The position numbers were made by a program, and so were the translations under genes. 64,000 bases of DNA from Sedimentisphaera salicampi (GTDB taxonomy: Bacteria > Planctomycetota > Phycisphaerae > Sedimentisphaerales > Sedimentisphaeraceae): NCBI RefSeq assembly GCF_002117005.1, contig NZ_CP021023.1:682001-746000 (forward strand). Reading direction: 5' to 3'. How positions within the stretch are numbered: the first letter of the stretch is position 1; every line of letters starts with the position of its first letter. Below are positions 46,245 to 55,454 of the stretch, one piece after another. The notes under the pieces are model-generated. The model saw only the letters and a list, made by a program, of their open reading frames with translations, made no database searches and was not told where the DNA came from.

Positions 46245-47408
46245 CTAAATCTGTGCTACTGTCTTGCCTTGATAAAGGGCAAGTGGTTTGTAAATCACTT
46301 CATCAGAATCCAAAGGCCTCTGTCCGGTTCGCATCTCATCAAGAACTTTAGCCGCTCTGCCGCCCAGTTCGTATTCATCAATCGTTACAGATGTAAGCCT
46401 GTCGAGAAACACCCCGTTCCTCGCATGGCGGTCTCCAAAGCCGATCAAAGAAACATCTTCCGGTATCCGAAGCCCCAGCTCCTTCAGGGCAAACTGAACA
46501 AGTTCGGCCTCTTCATCGTCATTGCAGAAAATCGAAGTAATCGGATCCGCCCCGCCTACCATTGGCTTGAGGGCATCCATACGTTTCTGAAGCTGATAAT
46601 CAGGTCCTTCCCCGGGGCCGTTACCGTAAAATATATTCTTTGCGGGCAGCTCTAATCCGCAATCACCGAGTGTCTGCCGTAAAGCATTTTCATGAACTGC
46701 TGTCAGTGAATATCTTGTGCGTGCAAAATAAGCTATCCGCTTGTGGCCATTTTCCACAAGAGTACGCCCGGCCAGCTTTGCAACTTCCGCCGCATCCCAA
46801 GTGATAAGAGGCGCTGAAACGCCCGCTACTGGACGATGGCAGAACACAACGGGTATGTTGTGACGCTGGAGCTGAGCTGCATGATATGCCGGCGTTTGAG
46901 GCTTAAGTGCTGGAACCATCGCCACTCCGGAGACATTCTTATCAAGCATCTGTAGAATTATATCGCCCTGCTTGCTGATGTTGAAGTCGGTATTGCAGAG
47001 AAGAACCTGATGGCGTTTTAGGCCTGCACAATGATCAAACCCCTTGGCTAGAACAGGGTATATACCATGTGAGATTTCAGGAAGCAGAAGGCTTAGAACT
47101 GCAAGCTGTTCTTCTTTGCTGCTATTGGGGTTTTTCGTGAAAAAATTCCCCTTGCCGTGAACACGCCGAACATAACCTTCCTTAACAAGCTCGTCTATGG
47201 CATTGCGGACAGTATTCCTCGCAACACCAAGCCTGTCAATAAGCATGTTCTCAGAGGGCAGGGCCTGCCCGGGCTGATAGTTTCCGCTGCTGAGCTCTTC
47301 AATTAGAAACTCTTTTATGATTTCATACTTAGGCCGAGAACGCATAGCCCCTCGCAACCCGGCTAGTTTGCCGCTCAGTTCAATCTGCTCTGTTGATGAT
47401 TTTGCCAT
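46245..47408 (-). CDS. GntR/LacI-type transcriptional regulator (AraR-like architecture)
   Basis: This 387-aa regulator combines an N-terminal GntR-type winged helix (about 25-95, with PGQALPSENMLIDRLGVARN and VRRVHGKGNFF) with a C-terminal periplasmic-binding-protein-like LacI ligand domain (about 110-385, ending with TSVTIDEYELGGRAAKVL). Known proteins of this build, such as Bacillus AraR, repress sugar genes until the sugar binds. It is the most upstream gene of the sialic acid locus on the same strand, 166 nt before the PEP-CTERM gene. Control of the locus by sialic acid or ManNAc is inferred. RBS GGGAG precedes the ATG at 47406-47408. Confidence 0.9.
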   Translation of the reverse strand: MAKSSTEQIELSGKLAGLRGAMRSRPKYEIIKEFLIEELSSGNYQPGQALPSENMLIDRLGVARNTVRNAIDELVKEGYVRRVHGKGNFFTKNPNSSKEEQLAVLSLLLPEISHGIYPVLAKGFDHCAGLKRHQVLLCNTDFNISKQGDIILQMLDKNVSGVAMVPALKPQTPAYHAAQLQRHNIPVVFCHRPVAGVSAPLITWDAAEVAKLAGRTLVENGHKRIAYFARTRYSLTAVHENALRQTLGDCGLELPAKNIFYGNGPGEGPDYQLQKRMDALKPMVGGADPITSIFCNDDEEAELVQFALKELGLRIPEDVSLIGFGDRHARNGVFLDRLTSVTIDEYELGGRAAKVLDEMRTGQRPLDSDEVIYKPLALYQGKTVAQI

Positions 47409-47876
47409 CTCTATGCTCCCACCCTCTTGCTCTGGAGGGCATAATTATATTTGATTCATATGCCAATATGTCGCACAACTTGTTCATTACTTATTCATTA
47501 TTTATTCTAAAAAATAAAAGTCAAGCAAATTTTTAAAAATTTAAATAATAACTTTTCAAAGCGCATGAGGCGATTTTTTGTTGCTTCAACAATTCAAATC
47601 AAAAATACAAACCTTTTAGACACAGGACTTGAACATTATTAGCAAAATCTCTTATTCATATCATATACACTACACATACATAATAGTTTGAAAATTATGC
47701 AACAAAAAACCCTACTGGGGTTGTATACTAAAAGTAATTTGATTAAGGCGGGATACAACTTAGCAAGTCTAAAGAATCGCAAAAAAATTAGGCAAACGTT
47801 AATAAAAGCAAGCGAGGGATCGCATAAAAATCCAAAGACTGAAGCTTAGAACGAGATACTCGAAAGGTACTGGAAT

Positions 47877-48036
47877 GATAAAAATCCTGCATATGGTTAC
47901 AATCCAGCCCCCGCAGAACAAGAGCCGGCTGATTGATTACAATAAAGAACGCATCAAAACTATGTGAGCAGGGATGGGGATGGCCAGTTGCAAAATGGCA
48001 TAATGAAAAAGGGTTTTCTTGCCTCTGAGAAATCCT
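47877..48036 (+). pseudogene. Decayed serine recombinase C-terminal fragment
   Basis: Short matches to the C-terminal part of the intact recombinase at 29436-30131 appear in order but in different frames: NPAYGYNPAPAEQ (compare HPPYGYKPAPED) and GWGWPVAKWHNEKGF (compare GMGWSAIARWLNENGF). The catalytic N-terminal half is not recognisable. It is a non-functional relic lying about 310 bp from the tRNA-Gly fragment. Confidence 0.65.
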
Positions 48037-48228
48037 AAGCATTTAAGAGCCCCCCTCCATCAAGGAAGAAGAGGATTGAGCCGCTAATGTAAAACCGCAC
48101 AAAACCATTGGCAAACTTAAAACTTTTATAATGCTGCAACCTTGCAAATCTTTGCCTTCAGCCGGCAAACAAACCATCAATTCAAGGCGGCTTTATAGAC
48201 TGCAAAAAATATTTGAGGAATAAGCAGC

Positions 48229-48260
48229 GTTCCGCAATTTTAGGAATTTCATTGCGGAAC
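48229..48260. repeat. Perfect 10-bp inverted repeat (hairpin)
   Basis: GTTCCGCAAT and ATTGCGGAAC are separated by 12 nt. It could be a terminator-like hairpin or a recombinase-related site near the tRNA-Gly scar. No T-run follows on either strand. Confidence 0.4.
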
Positions 48261-48348
48261 ACCTTTGCTGATACGCAATAAATCATTTGTAAACATCAAT
48301 ATAACAAGGTTTTATGAATGGCCTGTTTTTCACCTTATTTCACAGTTT

Positions 48349-48392
48349 TAGCTTCCCAAGCTGGAGATGAGGGTTCGATTCCCTCTACCCGC
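48349..48392 (+). repeat. 3' fragment of tRNA-Gly(CCC): probable integration scar
   Basis: The anticodon loop TTCCCAA with stem halves AGC/GCT (48350-48364), the T-arm GAGGG-TTCGATT-CCCTC (48369-48385), and the 3' acceptor strand TACCCGC (48386-48392) are those of tRNA-Gly(CCC). The 5' half is missing: no GCGGGTA occurs 70-75 nt upstream, and the anticodon stem's 5' side is imperfect (TTAGC against GCTGG). This is the classic attachment-site remnant left when an element inserts into the 3' half of a tRNA gene and rebuilds the whole gene at its other end. The natural tRNA terminator follows directly. Confidence 0.7.
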
Positions 48393-48399
48393 ATTATAC

Positions 48400-48438
48400 A
48401 AGAAACCCCGTCCGAGAGCTTCTCTGGCGGGGTTTCTT
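48400..48438. terminator. Strong hairpin terminator after the tRNA-Gly fragment
   Basis: AAGAAACCCCG (48400-48410) pairs with CGGGGTTTCTT (48428-48438), with an inner GAGA/TCTC pairing. CTTTTAT follows on the plus strand. It probably ended the original tRNA transcript and may also stop the MFS transporter message coming from the right, whose stop codon is 38 nt away. Confidence 0.85.
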
Positions 48439-48476
48439 CTTTTATAGCAAGCACTTACATCTCTCAACCACCCTAC

Positions 48477-49628
48477 TCAATCCTGCTTCGGCTTATCCTT
48501 CTCAAGGGAAAGTACCAGAAGATACACAAAGCAGATTACAGGAACGATAAAGGCTTTAGTGCCGAGCTCCATATCAACAAGCTTGCTCATAACCAGCGGC
48601 ACGAGCGCCCCGCCGGAGATAGCCATACACATAAGGCCGCTGAGCTCGCTTCCGCGCGCTGGGTCCTTCTCTACTGTAATTGAGAAGAGCATTGGCCAGA
48701 TATTAGCAAATCCGAGGCCTGCAAGCAATACGCCCAGTACTGCTATCTTCGCCGCACCGAACATTAGTATCAACCCGCCGGCAAGACCCATCAGGGCTGA
48801 GAGCCTGAAGAAGGTACGCTGAGAGAGGAAGTTCAATACAGCACCCCCACCGAGACGGCCGACTGTCAGCATAAGGAAGAAAAATGCAGGGCCGAATCTT
48901 GAGGCTGTGGTTTCTTCAAGACCCATCTTTTCAAGAAGAGGAAGGAGGAACCTTGCCATACATACCTCAGAGCCCACATAAAGGAAGATCCCGAGAACCG
49001 CTAAAGCGTAAACAGGCTTTTTCAAAAGACCAAGACCGGACTTCAGGCTTGGTGGAACGTCTGCCTTTGTCTCGTTTACTTTGATAGTGCAAACCCAAAT
49101 AAAAGCTGCTGCCATAAGCACGAAGAAAATCGGGAATACGCCTCTCCAGCCAAGTGTTTTGAATATCGCAAAACCTGCAACAGCCGTTACCAGATATGAG
49201 GAAACTGAGCTTCCGATTCCCTTGAAGCCCTGAGCGAAGCTGAGATTGCGGCCGTATTTGCCTTCAGCGCTCACATCGTGCATAATAGGATTTCCGGCTA
49301 CCTGAAGGAACGTTGTTCCAATCCCCAGAACGAAAATGCAGCCGAGAAGAACGGCAAATGTAGGATCCACAAGGCACGGTATCAGCATAGCTGCTGCATT
49401 GAGGCCAAGGCCGAGAAGAAGAAGTCTTTTCTTGCCGATTCTTGCTGCCAGAAGACCGCCAGGTACACTGAAAACAGCGAACGCTATAAATACAAAGAAC
49501 GATAAGAGGGTTGCTGTTACGTTGCTGAGTTCGTAATTCTCCCTTACTGCCTCAGACATCGGGCCCATTGCATCTGCAACGCCCATCATCAGAAATACAA
49601 AAAGTATTGGAATTGTTTGGATTCTCAC
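48477..49628 (-). CDS. MFS sugar transporter, FucP-like
   Basis: This 383-aa inner-membrane transporter has about twelve hydrophobic segments. The loop GGLLAARIGKKRLLLLGLGL after helix 2 is typical of the major facilitator superfamily, and TFLQVAGNPIMHDVSAEGK resembles the FucP/sugar-porter group. The start is GTG at 49626-49628, supported by AAAGGAAG immediately upstream. It would import a monosaccharide, plausibly fucose, rhamnose or another product of region D; the identity is not readable. It is the last gene of the region D minus-strand series, just inside the tRNA-Gly scar. Confidence 0.88.
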   Translation of the reverse strand: MRIQTIPILFVFLMMGVADAMGPMSEAVRENYELSNVTATLLSFFVFIAFAVFSVPGGLLAARIGKKRLLLLGLGLNAAAMLIPCLVDPTFAVLLGCIFVLGIGTTFLQVAGNPIMHDVSAEGKYGRNLSFAQGFKGIGSSVSSYLVTAVAGFAIFKTLGWRGVFPIFFVLMAAAFIWVCTIKVNETKADVPPSLKSGLGLLKKPVYALAVLGIFLYVGSEVCMARFLLPLLEKMGLEETTASRFGPAFFFLMLTVGRLGGGAVLNFLSQRTFFRLSALMGLAGGLILMFGAAKIAVLGVLLAGLGFANIWPMLFSITVEKDPARGSELSGLMCMAISGGALVPLVMSKLVDMELGTKAFIVPVICFVYLLVLSLEKDKPKQD

Positions 49629-49699
49629 GGTTCTTCCTTTCGTTTAATTAACCAGTCATTGCGATTTGTACATTAACACTCTAAAGCCTGCCTCTGCTC

Positions 49700-50167
49700 T
49701 TACTCCAATTCTTTAGACATTGAGTAAGGTGCATCGGAAGGATCATCTCCCCAGTCTTTGTTTGGTTTATCGGACATATCGAAGGATACTCTTCCGCCGT
49801 TTTGGATATCTTCATAATTCAGATAAGTCTTCGAATACGGCTTGCCGTTCAAACGGGCGGTTTCGATATAGATATTATCCTTGCAGTTATCTTCCGCTTC
49901 CACGGTGAAAGTATTTCCGTTTTCGAGCTTCATTTCAGCCTCTTCAAAAATCGGGCTTCCTATCACAAACTCACCTGAACCAGGGCATACCGGATAAAAG
50001 CCGAGAGCTGAGAATACATACCACGCTGAGGTCTGGCCGTTATCCTCATCCCCGCAAAGACCGTCAGGGGTGGGCTGGTAGAGCCTGTCCATAACCTCTC
50101 TGATCCATTTCTGCGCCTTCCAAGGCTGGCCTGCATAGTTGCAGCATTTTTCACAAAAGTTCTTCAT
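49700..50167 (-). pseudogene. Truncated GH92 alpha-mannosidase (C-terminal fragment)
   Basis: The 155-aa frame matches only the last part of GH92 enzymes: YAGQPWKAQKWIREVM, then DGLCGDEDNGQTSAWYVFSA and GFYPVCPGSGEFVIGSP. The same blocks occur in the GH92 at the right edge of the window. GH92 proteins are about 700 residues or more, so most of the enzyme, including the N-terminal domain and much of the barrel, is gone. No matching upstream piece is seen in the 160 bp before the sulfatase gene. There is no signal peptide, and the first 10 residues (MKNFCEKCCN) do not belong to the family. It is likely a deletion relic with an accidental start codon. Confidence 0.8.
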
Positions 50168-50327
50168 AGCAGAAACTCTTCATATTTCTTACACAGTCGC
50201 GAGGCCCATGAGAGCAAGTACTGAGACTAGTGACACTTTCAAATTAAATCACTGCTGGCAATGGCCATTCCTGTGCAGAATCAAATCGGCCTGACACCTA
50301 ATGCGGTAAGACCAAAAATGTTTACAC

Positions 50328-51731
50328 TTAAACCTTGTTATTGATTTCAACCGCATATGTCCAGCCATAACCGACAGGCACTTTCCCTCCAGTGTCCTGA
50401 GGAAGCCCATTCGCGGAGGCGGTTTTAACTGGAGCAAGCGTTTTTGCCCACTCAGCGTGCTTTGAAGCCATTTTTCGAACAATCTCAGGATGCTTATCAG
50501 CCAAATCATTTTTCTCCTTAGGATCTCTTTCCAAATCAAATAACTGCCATCCAAGATTTTTGTGCTTATATAATCGCCATTTTTTCCAGCGTACAGCGGT
50601 TAAATGGCGGTGCTTAGGGTCGGTGGGGTCTTTGTTCAGCCAAAACAAAAATGGATGAGCATCCCCCAAATCAGGCCTCTTCAGGTAAGGAATCAGATCC
50701 ACACCATCACAATGCGTAGGAATCGGGATATCGGCAGCGGCCGCAGTTGTGGCATAAAAATCCAAGGTACACATCAGCCCCTCATAGAAACTGTTCTGTG
50801 GAATAGTGCCCGGATGCGAAATAATTGTCGGCGTATGAACCCAGCCTTCCTGCTGGGTTCCGTAACCTTTACCGCCTCGATATGGATCGGAGCTGCCACC
50901 TTCGTAAAGATTCGGACCGTTGTCTCCGGTTAGAAAAATCAAGGTATCCTTTTTCAGTCCATATTTTTCAAGGGCGGTCAATAGTTTACCAACCTGATCA
51001 TCCACAGAAATTATATTGCCTGCCAGTGCCCGGCGCTTACCGGAGGCCTTTGACCGCTTTCGCAACTCCTCCGGAACCTCACTGCTTGGAGAATGAACAG
51101 CCTGCGGGGAAAAATACAGAAAGAACGGTTCATTTTTGTGCCGGGCTATGAAATCGGTCATCATATCACCTTCAATATCAGTACGCCACCCCTTAGAGCC
51201 GTCTTGATTAATGCAAATGTAACGATTCTTGCCCTCTGTGGGAGGGATTTTGGCAACCTCCATAAAGCCGCACTTCATCGGAGGCTGCTCTGGTGAGCCG
51301 ATGTCCCATTTGCCAACCATTCCGGTAGCATAGCCTGCATCCCGCATATATTCGGCCAATGTAGGTTTATTTTCCGGCAAGGGCAGCCCGCGAGCCATAC
51401 CATATTTACCAAACCGCTGGGCATACATACCCATCATCAAGCTGCAACGGCTAGGACTGCAAGGAGGATTAGTTACATAAGAATTGGTGCATTTTACGCC
51501 CCTTTCGGCTAATCTGTCCATATTGGGGGTAGGTATATCCTCGCAGCCAAATGCACCGACATCGCCATAGCCCAAATCATCTATCAAGAGAATGATAACA
51601 TTTGGCTTTGTTTTTTTCTCTGCACCCGCTATAGCCATGCGGGAAGCGCTGCAGCCAGCATTTCCGATTGTTCCCACCGCACCAGCCACCATTATGCCGG
51701 CACTTTTTAGAAAATATCTTCTTGATTGCAT
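50328..51731 (-). CDS. S1 family sulfatase, Tat lipoprotein
   Basis: The start is the ATG at 51729-51731 (RBS AAAGGA); a TTG two codons earlier is less likely. The product is about 467 aa. A Tat motif (SRRYFLK, 3-9) and a lipobox ending at Cys27 (IGNAGC) predict a folded, exported, lipid-anchored enzyme. Metal ligands lie in LIDDLGYGDVG (49-59). The formylglycine site is Cys91 in CSPSRCSLMMG. Other family blocks are visible (VGKWDIG, TGDNGPN). It stands between the GH92 fragment and the GH106-type enzyme and probably desulfates the same glycan. Confidence 0.93.
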   Translation of the reverse strand: MQSRRYFLKSAGIMVAGAVGTIGNAGCSASRMAIAGAEKKTKPNVIILLIDDLGYGDVGAFGCEDIPTPNMDRLAERGVKCTNSYVTNPPCSPSRCSLMMGMYAQRFGKYGMARGLPLPENKPTLAEYMRDAGYATGMVGKWDIGSPEQPPMKCGFMEVAKIPPTEGKNRYICINQDGSKGWRTDIEGDMMTDFIARHKNEPFFLYFSPQAVHSPSSEVPEELRKRSKASGKRRALAGNIISVDDQVGKLLTALEKYGLKKDTLIFLTGDNGPNLYEGGSSDPYRGGKGYGTQQEGWVHTPTIISHPGTIPQNSFYEGLMCTLDFYATTAAAADIPIPTHCDGVDLIPYLKRPDLGDAHPFLFWLNKDPTDPKHRHLTAVRWKKWRLYKHKNLGWQLFDLERDPKEKNDLADKHPEIVRKMASKHAEWAKTLAPVKTASANGLPQDTGGKVPVGYGWTYAVEINNKV

Positions 51732-51769
51732 TAACAATTATCCTTTCGTGAATATATCAATCAGGCTGT

Positions 51770-54700
51770 TTAATTGCAGCCTTTTTTTTGGTTTGGGCTG
51801 AGCAACATCTTCGACTCGGGACGCAATTCAACCGGTCCCAAAAGTCCGGAAGGGGTAAGTTTATCGCCGGCTTTGCACATCGGGGTCTCACAATAGGCAA
51901 TATTTTGCGCATCGGGCATGCGCTTGTCGCCAATGAGACGATTGCGCCAGAGATTTACCACACGAATATAAAGCTCGTTCTTACCTTTTTTCAAAATATT
52001 GGTAACATCAACGACGTAAGGTGAATCCCACAGAACACCAAGGTTTTTACCGTTGATTTTCACCGTGGCAGCAACCTCAACCCTGCCGAGATCAAGCCAT
52101 ATCTTCCGTTCGGAACTGAGCAGCGAAGAAGGCACATGGAAACTTGTGTGATAGCTGGCATGGCCGGAGAAATACCGGATGCCTTCATTAGAATGCTCGC
52201 TCCATGATATTAGACTCGGAAATTCAGCGGCAGCCGGCGCACCAAGCCCAGGCTCAAAATCAACTTTCCAAGGCCCAGAAACCTCAACAGAATCAGGCAG
52301 TTCGGGAGCTTCAGCCGTGAAAGTCTTTCCACTTTCAGAAATGGCGTTAAATGTTCCTTCCATAGTTGTCTGCAGGCACAAACGCCCATTGTCTTCGGCT
52401 GTAAGCCGCCAATCGCAAGGAGTATCATCACTCTCTTCAAGCGGAAACAGCCCTCTTTGACCAACGCTTAGCGAAACAATATTATCTAACGGCTTCTGTT
52501 CGGGCTGAAAAACGATGAATGTAGAACCGCCCGGCCTAAGGTTAAGCGGAATCTCCGTATTCCCGTCAACGCATCGCCACGCAGCGAGTTTTTCCACCTC
52601 TGATGTCAATGGATCCCACCGCTGAGGAGTCTTGCCGGTAATATTGAATCTTCCGACCAGACGCTGAGGCTGCTCGGTATAGTTGGCTACAAAGTAGAAA
52701 TCGGTCTCTTCAGTGCGGCGGTGGAGGAAATTGATTGGGGGAAGGTTCCCACTGCTGGGGGATTTGTCAACAGAACTGCCGTCGGCGTTTATGTAAGTAA
52801 AGTCCGGCTGTATATCAGCCATATCCAAGGCCTTGCCCAGCGGTACGCCTTGAATAAGCAATCCCTTACCGACCCGGCGGGAGGTAACTTTCTTACCATC
52901 AACATCCCCCCAAAGTTCATCGGCCACACGAGAGACCTGAGCGTTTCGCTCTTGGGAATCTTGCATTCCTATCGCCCGCTTGGGACGATGAGTAGCATAT
53001 ACAGACACGCCGGCATTGAGCAACTGCCTAAACTTCTTGAGCAGTTCCGGGGATGCCCGATCAGTATCAGGAAGAACCACCATACGGCAGCCCTCACCTA
53101 ATTCAAAGCGGAGCGTGCCGTTATCGACCGTGCCCTTATTGAGCAAACCGTCCTGCGAGCAGTATAGATAACCGAAACCACGGGGCAACTGTTTTTGAAT
53201 CTCCTTGTCCTTCGGCCTGACAATGCTCCATTCTACAGGTCGGTAACGCGGGGTCAACACCGTTACCTGAGCGATGCCTCGCCCCTGCTGAAGCACCCCT
53301 TGGCAAGATTTAATGTAATCAATCCATTCCGCACTTTCCTTCCACCAGGTATTACTGCGGTTCATATAAAGCCCAGCAAACCACATAGCTCCAGGTTTCT
53401 CATCAAGCCTAGGGTGGTGTTCGAATACATGGAAAAAGAACTGATTGACGCCAGCGGCAAACATCAAATCTCCTCTGCGTCTGAGCATTTTGGGCGATAG
53501 ATTATACTTTGCCTTCGAGGTAAAGGCCTCGGCGGTTACAACAGGCGAGCCGTACACCATCGAACCAGAATAAGCAGCCTTCGCGCTCCAGTACCAATGC
53601 GTTGTTGGCTCTGCAGACCATGGGTACACCCAGAACTCTGACATCGGCACATCTGCAACGCCGTGGACATCCAAAGTATCGCAGAAAAGATGGTGGTATG
53701 CCTCCACAGAAAGCTCAAGACCGTCATTGTTTGCCAGCTTGCGGAAGTAAGCGAAGTAGTTCTCTAATAAAAGCTCCTGGAGCGTTCTACGAAAATCCTC
53801 GAGAAATCTTTCGGTTTTCTCCACACTGTCAATAACACAACCTGTAAGCAGCAGGGGCAGATAAGGCTTTAGCGAATAGCCGCGCCTTTGCTGAAATTCT
53901 TCCGGCAATTTTGCTGTCCAGTTCTGCGCGCCCACTTCCCAACTATCAATGTGGACATTTTTTAACACCTCACCGGCAAGCGGACCGCAAAGCTTGGCCA
54001 GCTTTCCCGCATAGGCTTCATAGTGAATGCGTGTTGCTGTCTTGCTGAACTTATCGCTCTCAAGTGAGTTGCTGATTCCATCATCAGGGCGTGCCTCCGG
54101 CGTGTCGGGCCGGTATCCAACGCCTTCCCAAACGCCGCAAGGAATAGGCCCTGGCGAAACGCCGTTACTGGTATGGCCTATACGCAGTATCGTCCAGCGC
54201 CCTTCGGGCGCGTGCCATTTCAATTTCCCTGAAGAATCCATCTTATCGGTAAGATCAATAATCTTTTCCGAACTGATCATATCACCTTTATAGCGGGTGG
54301 CTCCCCAAGCATAATGCTCTGCACCTCTTGAAGCAGAGGGGGCTCGGTAGCCCGCTTTATGCAAAAAACCCTTGACTGCCGGCCGCATTAACAGCTCCAA
54401 CTCACCAATACGACAAGGCCCGCCCTGAGGCCTGTTAAAAACAAGTCGGAAAATCTTTCCTTCCACGGGCTCAAACGCCATATGAATCATATTTCCCTTA
54501 AAAACAATTCCCGGGCGAAGAAAGCTAAAATGCGAGATATTGCGAAATTCCTTTCCGTCGCTGGACACCTGCAAACGCCCGCCGCCAAGGGGGCTTTGGA
54601 AATCTCTGAACCATAAGCCGTGCGCAGAAACCGGATTTTCAAACTCAATCTGGACGAACCGCTTCTGCCCCTTCTTAACCTGCGGCAGGTCAACCTTTGT

Positions 54701-55366
54701 ATTGAAGCAGCCATCCATAAGGAGCTCGCCTTCTATAGGGCTTGAAGCAGTAATGCGAGGATTGGCCTGCTGCATCGTTTTGCCTGCCGGATACGCCAAC
54801 ACTGCTACATCCTGATACCAGCCGAAGGTGTTCCACGGCTTGGGCAGTGTAATCTCGTGTTCACTACCACCCTCAATCTCTGCCCGACTGCACGTGAGTA
54901 TCTGCATGCTATGTTCGGGGTCTATCCATGGGCCTCCGCTGCTAGACCATCCGGGAGCGTTATTGATCCCCATGTTAAGCCCAAGGCGGTCTGCCTCATG
55001 CACGGAGTGCAGAAAAAGATCAAGCCATTGCTTCGACATAAAAGGCACCTGCGGCCCAAGACGAACACCACGGCCGATGTTGAACATAATGGCGCCGCCG
55101 ATCCCATTTTCTTTCATTGCTTCCAGATCCTTGGTAATTCCCTCTCGGGAAATACTGCCGTTTAACCAGTACCACAACGTCTGGGGCATGGCCGATTTGG
55201 GCGGATTTAAGAAACTTTCCTTCAGGCTGCCGGCAAACAAATGAGCTTGCCCTGCGATTGCAAGTAGAACAAGGGTCAAGACAGTTTTGCGAAAATTTCT
55301 CAGGCAAATTAAAAAAAACAGATTTACTTTTATTTTATATTTCTCACTTAGTCGTTCACTAAACAT
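51770..55366 (-). CDS. GH106-type alpha-L-rhamnosidase
   Basis: This 1198-aa secreted enzyme has a start at 55366 with AGGAA upstream, then a basic leader and a hydrophobic signal (about 28-45). The N-terminal block NPPKSAMPQTLWYWLNGSIS is the hallmark start of GH106 and related large rhamnosidases, followed by the KDLEAMKENGIGGAIMFN strand of the barrel. The C-terminus has a GH2-like sugar-binding domain (TVKINGKNLGVLWDSPYVVD and NELYIRVVNLWRNRLIG). The length fits the family. It would release alpha-L-rhamnose from a branched, possibly sulfated glycan. The sulfatase gene lies 38 nt downstream on the same strand. Confidence 0.83.
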   Translation of the reverse strand: MFSERLSEKYKIKVNLFFLICLRNFRKTVLTLVLLAIAGQAHLFAGSLKESFLNPPKSAMPQTLWYWLNGSISREGITKDLEAMKENGIGGAIMFNIGRGVRLGPQVPFMSKQWLDLFLHSVHEADRLGLNMGINNAPGWSSSGGPWIDPEHSMQILTCSRAEIEGGSEHEITLPKPWNTFGWYQDVAVLAYPAGKTMQQANPRITASSPIEGELLMDGCFNTKVDLPQVKKGQKRFVQIEFENPVSAHGLWFRDFQSPLGGGRLQVSSDGKEFRNISHFSFLRPGIVFKGNMIHMAFEPVEGKIFRLVFNRPQGGPCRIGELELLMRPAVKGFLHKAGYRAPSASRGAEHYAWGATRYKGDMISSEKIIDLTDKMDSSGKLKWHAPEGRWTILRIGHTSNGVSPGPIPCGVWEGVGYRPDTPEARPDDGISNSLESDKFSKTATRIHYEAYAGKLAKLCGPLAGEVLKNVHIDSWEVGAQNWTAKLPEEFQQRRGYSLKPYLPLLLTGCVIDSVEKTERFLEDFRRTLQELLLENYFAYFRKLANNDGLELSVEAYHHLFCDTLDVHGVADVPMSEFWVYPWSAEPTTHWYWSAKAAYSGSMVYGSPVVTAEAFTSKAKYNLSPKMLRRRGDLMFAAGVNQFFFHVFEHHPRLDEKPGAMWFAGLYMNRSNTWWKESAEWIDYIKSCQGVLQQGRGIAQVTVLTPRYRPVEWSIVRPKDKEIQKQLPRGFGYLYCSQDGLLNKGTVDNGTLRFELGEGCRMVVLPDTDRASPELLKKFRQLLNAGVSVYATHRPKRAIGMQDSQERNAQVSRVADELWGDVDGKKVTSRRVGKGLLIQGVPLGKALDMADIQPDFTYINADGSSVDKSPSSGNLPPINFLHRRTEETDFYFVANYTEQPQRLVGRFNITGKTPQRWDPLTSEVEKLAAWRCVDGNTEIPLNLRPGGSTFIVFQPEQKPLDNIVSLSVGQRGLFPLEESDDTPCDWRLTAEDNGRLCLQTTMEGTFNAISESGKTFTAEAPELPDSVEVSGPWKVDFEPGLGAPAAAEFPSLISWSEHSNEGIRYFSGHASYHTSFHVPSSLLSSERKIWLDLGRVEVAATVKINGKNLGVLWDSPYVVDVTNILKKGKNELYIRVVNLWRNRLIGDKRMPDAQNIAYCETPMCKAGDKLTPSGLLGPVELRPESKMLLSPNQKKGCN

Positions 55367-55454
55367 AATTTGCCATTCCTTAAAATATTAATCGCCTATA
55401 ACTTCTTTATTCGTTATCGAGAGATCTTAATCAATCTCCTCTTTTCATTCCTTA

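Larger units (their letters stand above)
47409..48348. other. Gene-free junction at the end of the sialic acid locus
   Basis: About 940 bp upstream of the regulator without an intact gene. The first 300 bp are very A/T-rich and probably contain the regulator promoter. The rest holds a decayed serine recombinase (47877-48036) and a perfect inverted repeat, GTTCCGCAAT (48229-48238) with ATTGCGGAAC (48251-48260). It ends at the tRNA-Gly fragment. Confidence 0.6.

Noticed and set aside
48319-48392. An intact tRNA-Gly
   Set aside because: The 5' acceptor strand, D-arm and proper 5' side of the anticodon stem are missing, so only the 3' part of the gene is present.
48318-48683. A 121-codon open frame on the plus strand
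   Set aside because: It runs through the tRNA-Gly fragment and terminator and into the MFS gene on the other strand, so it cannot be a real protein gene.
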